Positions 40,077 through 51,299 of a stretch of DNA of 64,000 nucleotides are shown piece after piece. The notes beneath the pieces were generated by a model. It was given only the letters and a program-made list of their open reading frames with translations. It was not told the DNA's origin and did not search any database. Made by a program: the position numbers and the translations under genes. The DNA is taken from contig OY783200.1 of NCBI GenBank assembly GCA_963678675.1, forward strand, positions 14,220,455 through 14,284,454, given 5' to 3'. The stretch comes from Xiphydria camelus (Eukaryota; Arthropoda; Insecta; Hymenoptera; Xiphydriidae). The stretch's first letter is position 1. Each line of letters starts with the position of its first letter.

Positions 40077-42879
40077 GTCCAGTCAAGATATCATTTTTCA
40101 AAAAAATAATTGCGGACAGGTCGATTTTTTGAGGGTCGATGGAGAGGTGCCTCCCGAGTCTCGAGCCAAATTTGCACCCTCGCCAACCCCTGGAGAGGGG
40201 TGCAATAGGGGTGGTTTCTTATTTTTTTTTTTTGAAATTTTTTTTTCTAACTTGTAGAGAATAATATTTTCTACAACTTTGCCTAATAAAATTGTTTTTA
40301 AACTTTCATTTTTAACGGTCTAGCGCCCATTATACGGGAAAACATTCACCATACTTATTTATTACGGTTCAGGAAATATACGAACGAAAGGTTGAATAGC
40401 TGGTTTTTCCATGCCGTTTCATTGACAACTGTCTCCCGAGCTTTCAACAAAAAACCGCAGTCTAACCACTTCGGGGTTTTGCGTAATAGGGGTGGTCTCA
40501 TTATTTTGGGGCGGTTTTTTATGGGTCACTTGTACTTAATAAAAATCTGTACAGCGTTATTTCTTTATAGTTAATTTTTTAAACGTTGTTATTAACCAGT
40601 AGAGGCCTCAAAATGTATGAAAAATGTTTGCGGCTACAGTATTGGTTTTTGTCTCTTGCTTACAGGTTTGAGAAAGGAATGCAAGGAATGTAGTTAATAC
40701 CTGCCTTTTTGAAGGTATTTTGATATAACGGTTCATACCGTTCGATATTCTTGGAACATAACCATAAGTTAAGTCCAGCCTGTACACCTCGTTTAATCCC
40801 ATGCGGTCTGATTTGGTAATGAGTACCAATCGTTGTGAAGTCGTTGATGGTGGTTGGCTACTGCATAGAGTAGTGTGGCGCAAAGATACGACAATACGGC
40901 AAATTTGTGACCAGTATGTTGAATATGTTAGACAGCATTTTGTGGGGAATGTCCTCATCATATTTGACGGCTATCCAGACAACGAAAAAGACTGGGGCAC
41001 AAAAACATACGAACGTTTACGTCGCGCTAACAAACAAACATCGCCTGATTATGTTTTTGATGACTCCACAGTACTACTGGCAAGTCAAGAAAAATTTATC
41101 GTAAATGAACGAAATAAGGAAACCTTTCTTGTCATCCTTTCTACATATCTGCGGCAATCCGGCATTGAAGTTCTACAAGCTGTAGAAGATGCCGACGTGT
41201 TAATCGTGTCTACAGCTCTGGAGAGATCAGCAGTGTTTGACGAAATATATATAATCGGTGAAGACATTGACTTGTTGGTGCTGTTAGCCGGATTGTGCTC
41301 AGAATCAACCACCAACGTGTTTTTTAGGAAGCCTGGGAGTGGACAGAAGCCACAACACATTTATTCCACAAGCAGTTGGAAACACTCATCCCAAACACGG
41401 AAGTGGATACCGTTTTTACATGCGTTCAGTGGTTGCGACACCACCTACTCCATGTTCGGTTTTGGAAAAGGAAAACTCATTACAACGATAGAACAAGATC
41501 CCGAACTACAAATATTTGTTTCGTTCTTCTACAATAAACGTAATGATACTGAAACAGTGACTTTTGCAGGAGAACGCATTATGATCGCATTGTATGGTGG
41601 TGATGGTAAGGACGATTCCTTGGACGCTTTGCGTTACAAATGTTTCATCCGATCAACGGCTAAACTTAGAAGCAATCTTTCCACGCTCCCACCGACTACA
41701 GACGCAGCCAAGCAACATTCCCTAAGAACGTACCACCAAATGCAAATGTGGCTTGGCCAGTACCTAGATGCAGATGAATGGGGCTGGGAAAAGCAAGCAC
41801 GAGGTTGGATGCCATGTATGACAACAAGAGACCCTGCTCCAGCACAGCTTTTGAAGCTCATATCATGCCAATGCGCAGGACCATGCCGTGTAGCCTGCGG
41901 TTGTCGCAAAGCCGGTCTGAAGTGCACAGCAATCTGTAAACACTGTGCGGGTGAGACCAGTGAGAACGTGCAAGTTTTACCAACAATTGCAGATGACGAC
42001 AATGTCAGCGATGATGAAGATCTTAACGATCACAACAGGCAAACAAGTGCCCATGAACCACTCGTCGACGAAGAGGAAATTTTGACTGACGATGACCATG
42101 CAGAATCCATAAGCGCACCCGGTCCCTCCTTAAAGAGAGGACGGTTCAAATGAGGGGAAAACTGTCCTTGAAATTATCTTTGCACGATCGTGAATTAAGC
42201 CTTCTGGGGAAATCACGTAAAAAAAACGCGCCCAGAACTCTACCTCAAGGGTGGTGTGGAAATGAGTTCAACCTTTTGTTCGTATATTTCCTGAATCGTA
42301 ATAAATAAGTATGGTGAATGTTTTCCCGTATAATGGGCGCTGGACCGTTAAAAATAAGTTAAAAAAAATTGTATCAGGCAAAGTTTTAGAGAATATTATT
42401 CTCTACAAGTTAGGAAAAAAAATTTCGAAAAAAAATTATAAGAAACAACCCCTATTGCAACCCCCTGCAGGGGTTGCGGAGTGTGATTTTTTTGTTGGAA
42501 GCTCGGGAGACAGTTGTCGATGAAACGGCATGGAAAAACCAGCTATTCAACCTTTCGTTCGTATATTTCCTGAACCGTAATAAATAAGTATGGTGAATGT
42601 TTTCCCGTATAATGGGCGCTAGACCGTTAAAAATGAAAGTTTAAAAACAATTTTATTAGGCAAAGTTGTAGAAAATATTATTCTCTACAAGTTAGAAAAA
42701 AAAATTTCAAAAAAAAAATAAATAAGAAACCACCCCTATTGCACCCCTCTCCAGGGGTTGGCGAGGGTGCAAATTTGGCTGGAGACTCGGGAGGCACCCC
42801 TCCATCGACCCTCAAAAAATCGACCTGTCCGCAATTATTTTTTTGCACCCCCTATAGAGAGGGTCTAGTTTTACTGGAC
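40077..42879 (+). mobile_element. TIR element encoding a PIN-like/Cys-rich protein, 2.8 kb
   Basis: Terminal inverted repeats of about 385 bp (40,077-40,460 and about 42,495-42,879) are nearly identical. The outermost bases GTCCAGT are followed, after a short variable stretch, by AATTGCGGACAGGTCGATTT, and TA lies just outside each end. A diverged extra copy of the subterminal part is at 42,260-42,490. Between the TIRs is one intact 450-codon ORF. The high TIR similarity suggests recent insertion. No standard transposase is present, so it is either a new autonomous type or a nonautonomous element carrying this gene. Confidence 0.8.
40801..42153 (+). CDS. PIN-nuclease-like protein with C-terminal Cys cluster, 450 codons, intact
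   Basis: Residues 14-26 (VVDGGWLLHRVVW), 51-58 (VLIIFDGY), 129-136 (EDADVLIV) and 153-159 (GEDIDLL) place conserved acidic residues D16, D56, E129/D130/D132 and E154/D155/D157 in the pattern of PIN/FEN-like nucleases. HAFSGCDTTYSMFGFGKGK near residue 205 is a further conserved block. Residues about 359-387 form CQCAGPCRVACGCRKAGLKC plus TAICKHC, a CXC/TSO1-like Cys cluster likely to bind zinc and DNA. The tail is acidic and ends with a basic KRGRFK. The frame is open about 18 codons upstream of the ATG, so a missing 5' exon is likely. It belongs to an uncharacterised, often transposon-associated arthropod/cnidarian protein group. Nuclease function is inferred, not known. Confidence 0.75.
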   Translation: MRSDLVMSTNRCEVVDGGWLLHRVVWRKDTTIRQICDQYVEYVRQHFVGNVLIIFDGYPDNEKDWGTKTYERLRRANKQTSPDYVFDDSTVLLASQEKFIVNERNKETFLVILSTYLRQSGIEVLQAVEDADVLIVSTALERSAVFDEIYIIGEDIDLLVLLAGLCSESTTNVFFRKPGSGQKPQHIYSTSSWKHSSQTRKWIPFLHAFSGCDTTYSMFGFGKGKLITTIEQDPELQIFVSFFYNKRNDTETVTFAGERIMIALYGGDGKDDSLDALRYKCFIRSTAKLRSNLSTLPPTTDAAKQHSLRTYHQMQMWLGQYLDADEWGWEKQARGWMPCMTTRDPAPAQLLKLISCQCAGPCRVACGCRKAGLKCTAICKHCAGETSENVQVLPTIADDDNVSDDEDLNDHNRQTSAHEPLVDEEEILTDDDHAESISAPGPSLKRGRFK

Positions 42880-42884
42880 TACAA

Positions 42885-43257
42885 AGGGGTATTTTAGACG
42901 GCCAGCGAGCAATCACCGGCAGACCGATCTCAGTCTAGGTAGTGGCAGCATCACTTGGCGGACACCACTAGCTCTCGCAGTCTACCGAGGGAATTGGCCC
43001 GAACACTATTAAGGGAAGCATCGCTCGGCGAACACCCTTACTAAACTATAAGTCTGTGTGTAATGTGTTTCTTATATGTATTTTTTCGTGTCAATACACT
43101 TATGACCTACTTTTTTGTTTTTAGTCAATTATACAGGTCCTTCGTTTTCTCATGTACCGTGCCACACTTCGCTATAACTGAGAAAGAAGATTATATTCCA
43201 GGAGAAAATATAACTATGTTCATTTCCAATGTATCTGAACTTTGCTTTGTGGCGAAT
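42885..43257. other. Unassigned stretch
   Basis: Two related phrases, GCATCACTTGGCGGACACCA (42,948) and GCATCGCTCGGCGAACACCC (43,019), occur 71 bp apart. The segment may be part of an LTR, but no ends could be defined. Confidence 0.45.
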
Positions 43258-43499
43258 TCTGTAAATTTTTTTCTATGGCAGATGCTACAGTGTACACTGA
43301 TCTATTCAAAATAATCGAAAAAGTAATAGTTTAACTGCAAAGATAGATAAAATAATACTTTAACAGCAAGGATAGACAAAATACTTTAATTTCCACTGCA
43401 ACACACTTTGGCTTCTTTGCTGCAACTACAATGTGGAAGTGAGATTACTAATATAATTTAACTTTTAACTGGTATTTAACTGGTATTAGTTTTTTTCCC

Positions 43500-44890
43500 T
43501 GTTCTGCGAACGATTTGAAAAATTATTTAAAAATAGTATGGACTGCGTTAGAGATTTATGGTATTGATTTGAACGGCACTTATGGCCAATATAAGGGTAC
43601 TATTGCAGTGGCAGACGTTTACTAATCATCGCATAAAATCTGTCACTATCTCCTGGTTATAACGACTGAATACTGAAGGAATGAACTATGTTTTTGTATC
43701 AACCTTCAATATTACTGACAGTATCCCCTCCATAAAATTGGTATCGATAGAATTTTAAGTCATTCTTCAATACAAGCCGTCAATACTTCAATACGGCGTT
43801 TACATTTACGTTTTCGTTTACGTTTAAATTTAACGTTTAAATTTTAGTCTATACTACTATACCTATCTTGTACAGCGAAATCTAATCTACAAAAAAGTAT
43901 TTCACCAATTTAGTCTAAAACCTCACCCCCCCCCCCCCCCCCCCCTCTAAGATCCGAACTAGAGACGTTCTTCACTGATCTGCTTACCGGATGAAAAGTA
44001 TTTTTTATCAAACCTAATACGTCAATGAATATATCGCGAATGGGTAGGCTAATAAAATATGCTCAAGGCTACCCTTAAAACTATATAAACAGGTGAGCTG
44101 ATATGAGCAATTTGCACCGATCTGCTTACCAATTAAAATATATATGAAAAGAAAGATAATTTTATTGCAAACACGATGGTATAACCCTACCTACAAAAAA
44201 TCGGTCATGAATCACGGTTGTAAGGCTTTGAAATTTATGGAGCTAGCCAAGATGCGCGTACTGCAGGGGAATTTGCTATAGGACGCAACGTAGGAAGTGG
44301 GCGCGACGCGACGGTTAGATGAGAGAGAGAGAGAGTGCGTACATGCTGCTTCCTCGTACGATTGACAAAGATGGCACTACAAAAATGCCGAGAAAAAGCG
44401 ACTACGAGCGACTCGCTGTTTACATCCCTCAGTTTGCGGAAAAATGCGTGCTCCATTATTACATAAATGTAATGTAGTATTATCTTTTTCAATCGTTATT
44501 TTTTTCAATCAATTACTGTTGGATCCCTGGTAAAATTATTTTCGTTCAAGATTCAACTAACTTTGCATTTTATTTTTGCCTGTCTGGAAGGGACAATTTA
44601 TTACTTTATGGATCTTTCTCGAAAGTACAGAAAAAGGGGAAAAACGTTGTTACCGGGTTTTCGAGTGAAAGTTTTTTCCGAACACGTGATAAACAGACAG
44701 TCGAGGCGATGGCTCATGGGGTGGCCGCCACGCTCATCTCCAGGTATACATGTTGTCGCCAATCGTCTATTTTTTAAAACTAGTCTTGGACAGAACTGTG
44801 CTGTGAACACCTTCTAAGTGCAGTAGAGTGAAGAGTTGTAATGAAAGTAAAAGTGAAGTTAGAGTATTGTTCTGAAAATGACTAAAAAGT
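43500..44890. other. Unassigned stretch inside the 8-kb block
   Basis: It contains a C-run (about 43,925-43,946), TTTACG-type short repeats near 43,800, and a GA run near 44,321-44,334. The ORFs at 44,235-44,492 and 44,563-44,817 have no recognisable domain. Confidence 0.5.
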
Positions 44891-45950
44891 GTTTTTGATG
44901 TATAAACATCTATGCTATGGCTCTACGGTGGGACCTTCCTGGGAAATCGAGCGTCAGACGTAAGCCGTGTACATGTGACTGCGTCAGTGTGTGTGTGGCG
45001 CTACTGCGCATACTATTCGCGCAGGCTGGATTATCTCAACGGGAAAACATTTTAGAGAAAAATGTTTAATACAAAACTTTAAGGATTTTCCCGTGGCTAC
45101 CCAGTGGTCGTATTGGATTTGACCTTGACCGTGACCTTTAAGGTAATATCAAATGCTTTCCTAAACCGTTCATCCGATTGCGATGAAACTTTGGGGAATG
45201 GTTGGACGCATGCCCGCGAAGGTTTCTGAGTTAGTAAATCGTATACAGGATGTTCAAAAAGTACCGGTACTGATGATTATTATGCCTTCTTAACCGTTCA
45301 TCCGATTGCGATGAAAAGTCGGGGAATGGTTGGACGCATGCCCGCGAAGGTTTCTGAGTTAGTAAATCTTATACAGGGTGTTCAAAAAGTACCGGTACGG
45401 ATGATTATTATGCCTTCCTAAACCGTTCATCCGATTGCGATGAAAATTTGGGGAACAGTTGGACGCATATCCGCGAAGGTTTCTGAGTTAGTAAATCTTA
45501 TACAGGGTGTTCAAAAAGTCGAACTATACTTGACCTAAATTTGACCTCCGCTGACAATAAAGGTAACATGAAAAAAATGGTCAAGGACACATTTGAACGT
45601 GAAAAAAAATTAATTTGACCTTGATATAACCTTGAAGGTCATGGTCAAGGTCAAATCTAATATGACCATTGCGTAGCCCGGGAAAAATACTAAAAGTTTT
45701 GTATTAAAAATGTATTTAAACAATGGTGGACGGACTAAATCAATACACAATCTACCCGTGCGAAGCCGGGACGGGCTGCTAGTAAGTTATAAATCTAATA
45801 TAATACTAATAAATATTTTATTATAGAAAAAATTAAACTTCTTTATGTCGAACTACGACGTTATATTCCCCCATTAAACTCGGACCGCAGATAATTGTAA
45901 GATGTTTACACATCCTTTGTGAGTACAACGGCACTCACACCTTTTTTTTG

Positions 45951-46030
45951 TGTAACTCAACTGATTCTGTTATCGACTTTAGAGATCAAACCTTTAAGAA
46001 TTGTTTATTAAAGTTAGCTTTTCGTAAAGA
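45951..46030 (+). pseudogene. Truncated duplicate of the first coding exon
   Basis: The first about 80 bp of the exon at 46,540-46,763 (SVIDFRDQTFKNCLLKLAFR) are repeated here. They stop at the junction of the 590-bp tandem duplication, where repeat R starts again. Confidence 0.75.
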
Positions 46031-46539
46031 AGAAAATTTGGGGAACAGTTGGACGCATATCCGCGAAGGTTTCTGAGTTAGTAAATCTTATACAGGGTGT
46101 TCAAAAAGTCGAACTATACTTGACCTAAATTTGACCTCCGCTGACAATAAAGGTAACATGAAAAAAATGGTCAAGGACACATTTGAACGTGAAAAAAAAT
46201 TAATTTGACCTTGATATAACCTTGAAGGTCATGGTCAAGGTCAAATCTAATATGACCATTGCGTAGCCCGGGAAAAATACTAAAAGTTTTGTATTAAAAA
46301 TGTATTTAAACAATGGTGGACGGACTAAATCAATACATAATCTACCCGTGCGAAGCCGGGACGGCTGCTAGTAAGTTATAAATCTAATATAATACTAATA
46401 AATATTTTATTATAGAAAAAATTAAACTTCTTTATGTCGAACTACGACGTTATATTCCCCAATTAAACTCGGACCGCAGATAATTGTAAGATGTTTACAC
46501 ATCCTCCGTGAGTACAACGGCACTCACACCTTTTTTTTG

Positions 46540-46763
46540 TGTAACTCAACTGATTCTGTTATCGACTTTAGAGATCAAACCTTTAAGAATTGTTTATTAA
46601 AGTTAGCTTTTCGTAAAGAGAAAAACTTTAAATATAATTTGACGTTAAGTTAACCAACGAGGAACTTGATTTTGTTGGTTATCACTCCATGTGCTACAAA
46701 AAAGTGACTGCTTTAAATAAAGAATATAATGAAGATTTTAATAATTTTGTTACAAATCATGAA
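46540..46763 (+). pseudogene. Coding exon, N-terminal part of an uncharacterised transposon-linked protein
   Basis: The frame reads SVIDFRDQTFKNCLLKLAFR, KEKNFKYN. After a 1-nt shift near 46,640 it reads DVKLTNEELDFVGYHSMCYK and VTALNKEYNEDFNNFV, up to a consensus donor GAA|GTAAGT at 46,764. The Y-H-x-x-C-Y-K motif (possible Cys/His metal site) resembles the N-terminal region of the same protein group as the PIN-like ORF at 40.8 kb. The frameshift disables it. A following exon probably begins at 48,056. Confidence 0.6.
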
Positions 46764-48055
46764 GTAAGTACCTACACAAGAAATTGTGTTTAAAATTACT
46801 ACTTATAATAACCCTAGAGTGCACAAGTATTGCCGGGAACTTTTTCGAGGTGGCAAATATTTTAAAAAGAATTTTTGATGTGTAAACATCTATGCTATGG
46901 CTCTGCGGTACGACCTTCCTGGGAAATTGAGCGTCAGACGTAAGTCATGTAGATGTGACTGCGTCAGTGTATGTGTGGCGCTACTGCGCATACTATTCGC
47001 GCAAGATGGATTATCTCAACGGGAAAACATTTTAGAGAAAAATGTTTAATACAAAACTTTAAGAATTTTCCCTTGGCTACCCAGTGGTCGTATTCGATTT
47101 GACCTTGACCGTGACCTTTAAGGTAATATCAAATGCCTTCCTAAACCGTTCATCCGATTGCGATGAAAAGTTGGGAAATGGTTGGACGCATGCCCGCGAA
47201 GGTTTCTGAGTTAGTAAATCTTATACAGGGTGTTCAAAAAGTACCGGTACGGATGATTATTATGCCTTCCTAAACCGTTGATCCGATTGCGATGAAAATT
47301 TGGGGAACAGTTGGACGCATATCCGCGAAGGTTTTTGAGTTAGTAAATCTTATACAAGGTGTTCAGAAAGTCGAACTATACTTGACCTAAATTTGACATA
47401 CGCTGACAATAAAGGTAACATGAAAAAAATGGTCAAGGACACATTTGAACGTGAAAAAAAATTAAGTTGATCTTGATACACCTAACCAAGGTCAAAGGTC
47501 TTGAAGGTCATGGTCAAGGTCAAATCTAATATGACCATTGCGTAGCCCGAGAAAAAAACCAAAAGTTTTGTATTAAAAATTTAATTAAACAATGGTGGAC
47601 GGACAAAATCAATCCATAATCTACCCATGCGAAGCCGGGACGGGCTGCTAGTAAGTTATAAATCTAATATAATAATAATAAATATTTTATTATAGAAAAA
47701 GTTAAACTTCTTTATGTCGAACTACGACGTCATATTCCCCAATTAAACTCGGACCGCAGATAATTGTAAGATGTTTACACATCCTCCGTGAGTACAACGG
47801 CACTCACACCTTTTTTGTTAATTAATCGCCATCGAGGAAGAATTTCCATAAATAATTGATTAATGCTCGTGGAATGTTTGATAAGAAAATTCCACACCGG
47901 GGTAAAATTAATGTAGGATTTAATACCGTTTCACATGGGACCAATGGTCATTACTGACATTTACACCGATTTTTGAAATATAATAAATTGAGTATTTCAC
48001 ATATAAAAATGTTATATCTAATTCTTTTTATTACATCAATAAAATTAAATTTTAG

Positions 48056-48218
48056 ACGCTTCCAAGTACTCCTACAGCTGATGAACATCCAAAATGTTTG
48101 GATTCTAGTTGTAGTTCTACTGCACAGTTACGTATAGCAGTTGCTGAGGGAGAGGAGAATAATATTGATGCGATAAGTGCATTTCCTGTGGATTGTAACA
48201 AGATAATAATATTCATGT
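48056..48218 (+). CDS. Possible linker exon (Ser/Thr/Cys-rich)
   Basis: After an acceptor ATTTTAG (48,055) the frame reads TLPSTPTADEHPKCLDSSCS and STAQLRIAVAEGEENNIDAI. It is in phase with the donor of the exon ending at 46,763. A GTAAGA donor is at 48,219, but its phase does not fit the next exon, so the 3' boundary is uncertain. Confidence 0.35.
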
Positions 48219-48365
48219 GTAAGATTAGGTCGTGAAATCGCTTAAGTGCTGCGCAATCAAACAAACTTCAGTGGTCCATAATCAAACGAGTGCTCATTAT
48301 CCTTCAATATTTCTTGTAGTCAGTTTTTCTGCAAAACATAAGTAATATTTTTTTAAGAAGAACTA

Positions 48366-48394
48366 CACCTGAAACAAACTATTTGTTTCAGGTG
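48366..48394. promoter_or_regulatory. Perfect hairpin covering a splice acceptor
   Basis: CACCTGAAACAAA-CTA-TTTGTTTCAGGTG is a 13-bp stem with a 3-nt loop. The right arm contains the TTTCAG|G acceptor of the large exon, so pairing would hide the 3' splice site. Confidence 0.7.
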
Positions 48395-49204
48395 CAGTTG
48401 ACATCAACAGCATTGACATCTCGTAACCAAATCGCATGCCTCTTTTGCAACTGCAAACAAAAGACATCTGGAAAGAAGATGCTTAACGTTATATTTCCTG
48501 ATAGTGAAAAATCCGTGCAACAAATAAAAGAAATGGCAGAAAGTTTAGATGACCGTGAGATCTTTTCTAAATTTGACCATCAAACTGCTGCCTATCATAA
48601 GGCCTGTTATGCTGCATATCAAAAAAAAGAGAAACGGTTCTCCGAAGAATATGCTGGTACCAGTTGGCAAAAATATAGACGGCTACATAAATTAGCTACT
48701 GAATCCATAACGAATTTCATTACAGCAGAAATAATAGAAAATAACAAGGTCATGTATTTTGCGCAAATATTTTTAAGATACCAAGCTTTGTTATTAGAGT
48801 TTGGAGAGAATATGATAGACTTAGATGACATACAGGATTATCGACTCGAAATGTTGGAGAAAAAATTGTTAAAAGTATTTCGTGATAGTATAAGAATTGA
48901 AGCGTCTACCGGACCACGTCGCCGAAAAATTGTGTTCAAGACAGACATCGACGTTTCAATAATTGCCAATAATACCACATTTTTGGAGACGAAAGATGAA
49001 AAGAAATTTGAAGATGTAGCGTTTCATTTGAGAAATTGTATAAGAAACATAGATCGTAAACCGCTACCTAGCCATTTAACTGCTGATGGTATAATTCGCG
49101 GGGAATGTGAGATTCCTACAAAATTGTTTCAATTTATGCAACATCTCATTGAAGGACCTGACATTTCCAACAAAGTTTCAAACGAAACCACAATAAAAAA
49201 AAAG
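48392..49204 (+). CDS. Large exon with CLFC motif, uncharacterised transposon-linked protein
   Basis: About 271 codons run open from an acceptor TTGTTTCAG (48,391) to a donor AAAAAG|GTATGAG (49,204). They begin with IACLFCNCKQKTSGKKMLNV (Cys cluster), then MAESLDDREIFSKFDHQTAA, YHKACYAAYQKK (His/Cys), and a helical stretch to DGIIRGECEIPTKLFQFMQH. The Cys-x-x-Cys followed by a Y-H-x-x-C motif and this overall order are, to my recognition, the N-terminal half of proteins whose C-terminal half is the PIN-like/Cys-rich module seen at 40.8-42.2 kb. The exon has no stops. Just past its donor the sequence becomes repeat-R flank, so the downstream exons are lost or displaced. The acceptor is inside a perfect 13-bp hairpin. 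Confidence 0.65.
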
Positions 49205-50510
49205 GTATGAGTGCCGTTGTACTCACGGAGGATGTACAATTATCTGCGGTCCGAGTTTAATTGGGGAATATGACGTCGTAGTTCGACATAAAGAAGTTAA
49301 ATTTTTTCTATAATAAAATATTTATTATTATTATATTAGATTTATAACTTACTAGCAGCCCGTCCCGGCTTCGCACGGGTAGATTGTGGATTGATTTTGT
49401 CCGTCCACCATTGTTTAAATAAATTTTTAATACAAAACTTTTAGTATTTTTCCCGGGCTACGCAATGGTCATATTGGATTTGACCTTGACCATGACCTTC
49501 AAGGTTATATCAAGATCAAATTAATTTTTTTTCACGTTCAAATGTGTCCTTGACCATTTTTTTCATGTTACCTTTATTGTCAGCGGATGTCAAATTTAGG
49601 TCAAGTATAGTTCGACTTTTTGAACACCCTGTATAAGATTTACTAACTCAGAAACCTTCGCGGATATGCGTCCAACTGTTCCCCAAATTTTCATCGCAAT
49701 TGGATGAACGGTTTAGGAAGGCATAATAATCATCCGTACCGGTACTTTTTGAACACCCTGTATAAGATTTACTAACTCAGAAACCTTCGCGGGCATGCGT
49801 CCCACCATTTCCCAACTTTTCATCGTAATCGGATAAACGGTTTAGGAAAGCATAATAATCATCAGTACCGGTACTTTTTGAACACCTTTTATAAGATTTA
49901 CTAACTCAGAAACCTTCGCGGGCATGCGTCCAACCATTTCCCCAAGTTTCATCGCAATCGGATGAACGGTTTAGGAAGGCATAATAATCATCCGTACCGG
50001 TACTTTTTGAACACCCTGTATAAGATTTACTAACTCAGAAACCTTCGCAGGCATGCGTCCAACCATTCCCCAAAGTTTCATCGCAATAGGATGAACGGTT
50101 TAGGAAGGCATAATAATCATCCGTACCGGTACTTTTTGAACACCCTGTATAAGATTTACTAACTCAGAAACCTTCGCGGACATGCGTCCAACCATTCCCC
50201 AAAGTTTCATCGCAATCGGATGAACGGTTTAGGAAGGCATTTGATATTACCTTAAAGGTCACGGTCAAGGTCAAATCCAATACGACCACTGGGTAGCCAA
50301 GGGAAAATCCTTAAAGTTTTGTATTAAACATTTTTCTCTAAAATGTTTTCCCGTTGAGATAATCCAGCTTGCGCGAATAGTATGCGCAGTAGCGCCACAC
50401 ACACACTGACGCAGTCACATCTACATGACTTACGTCTGACGGTCAATTTCCCAGGAAGGTCGTACCGCAGAGCCATAGCATAGATGTTTACACATCAAAA
50501 AGAGTGGTCC
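49205..50510 (+). repeat. Repeat R, plus orientation, with five tandem units
   Basis: 49,352 begins ACTAGCAGCCCGTCCCGGCT. Units of about 128 bp follow, and the end (about 50,495) has AGATGTTTACACATCAAAAA. The flank 49,205-49,350 (GTACTCACGGAGGATG, GGGGAATATGACGTCGTAGT) is the inverse of 47,690-47,815. This arm faces the R cluster at 44.9-47.8 kb. Confidence 0.88.
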
Positions 50511-50514
50511 CGAG

Positions 50515-51070
50515 TTTTCAGTACACATCATGAAACGTGTCATCAAGGTAGTATATACGTCGGGTAATATTAATAAACGTTTCAAATTAATTTACCAACT
50601 AAAATTTAGTTAGAGAAATCCATAGAAAAAGTGGCAAACGTTTTGTGTAGTCTAAACATGAAAAAGAATAATTATGAACAATGTCAAAAAATTATGAGAA
50701 AAATTATGATTAATAAATGTCTGCCATTTCATTATTATAAAATGTATGTGGTATAACAATGGTTTGCAAAGTGGTAGACGAATTGAATGATCATTATCAA
50801 GTTTATTTAATTTATCGTGGATGAGAAGATCGCTTATTGCAAAGGGAATGTGTGGACAATTAATAAACATAAAATATGTTATACATTAATCATACATTCT
50901 AGTTATGGACGATTTGAGTGGTAATCATCGAATTTAATGGATGATAGTTATTTTTCAAGGCGATAAAGTGAATTTTATTGACGAGCGGAAATTTTTAATT
51001 TACAGGGAACGAAGTTCCGAGTGAATTAATTCTGCAAGTCGAGAACAATTTATAGTGAGTACAAATATTC
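50515..51070. other. Unassigned stretch
   Basis: AT-rich with no recognised element. It sits between repeat R and the right arm of the 230-bp inverted repeat. Confidence 0.5.
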
Positions 51071-51299
51071 ACAAAAAAAACTAATACCAGTTAAAAGTTA
51101 AATTATATTAGTAAGCTCACTTCCACATTATAGTTGCAGCAAAGAAGCCAAAGTGTGTTGCAGTGGAAATTAAAGTATTTTGTCTACCCTTGCTGTTAAA
51201 GTATTATTTTATCTATCTTTGCAGTTAAACTGTTACTTTTTCGATTATTTTGAATAGATCAGTGTACACTGTAGCATCTGCCATAGAAAAAAAGAACTG

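Larger units (their letters stand above)
44895..47815 (-). repeat. Cluster of repeat R copies, minus orientation, with a 590-bp tandem duplication
   Basis: R copies occupy 44,895-45,785, 46,032-46,375 and 46,876-47,652. Positions 45,442-46,031 are duplicated directly as 46,032-46,619 with only a few differences, including part of the coding exon. The cluster is the inverse of 49,205-50,510, so the coding exon at 48,392-49,204 lies in the loop of a large inverted repeat. Confidence 0.85.
43258..51297. repeat. Long-range inverted repeat (230-bp arms) bounding an 8-kb block
   Basis: 43,258-43,495 and 51,072-51,297 are reverse complements. They share CTATGGCAGATGCTACAGTG with its complement, GCAACACACTTTGGCTTC with its complement, and AACTGGTATTAGTTTTTTT. 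The enclosed block holds exons of the CLFC/PIN-family gene and all the R repeats of this part of the window. It could be the TIR pair of one large element later invaded by R. Confidence 0.75.

Noticed and set aside
42885..43060. Possible LTR (GGCGGACACC-type phrases)
   Set aside because: No TG...CA ends, target duplication or primer-binding site could be found.
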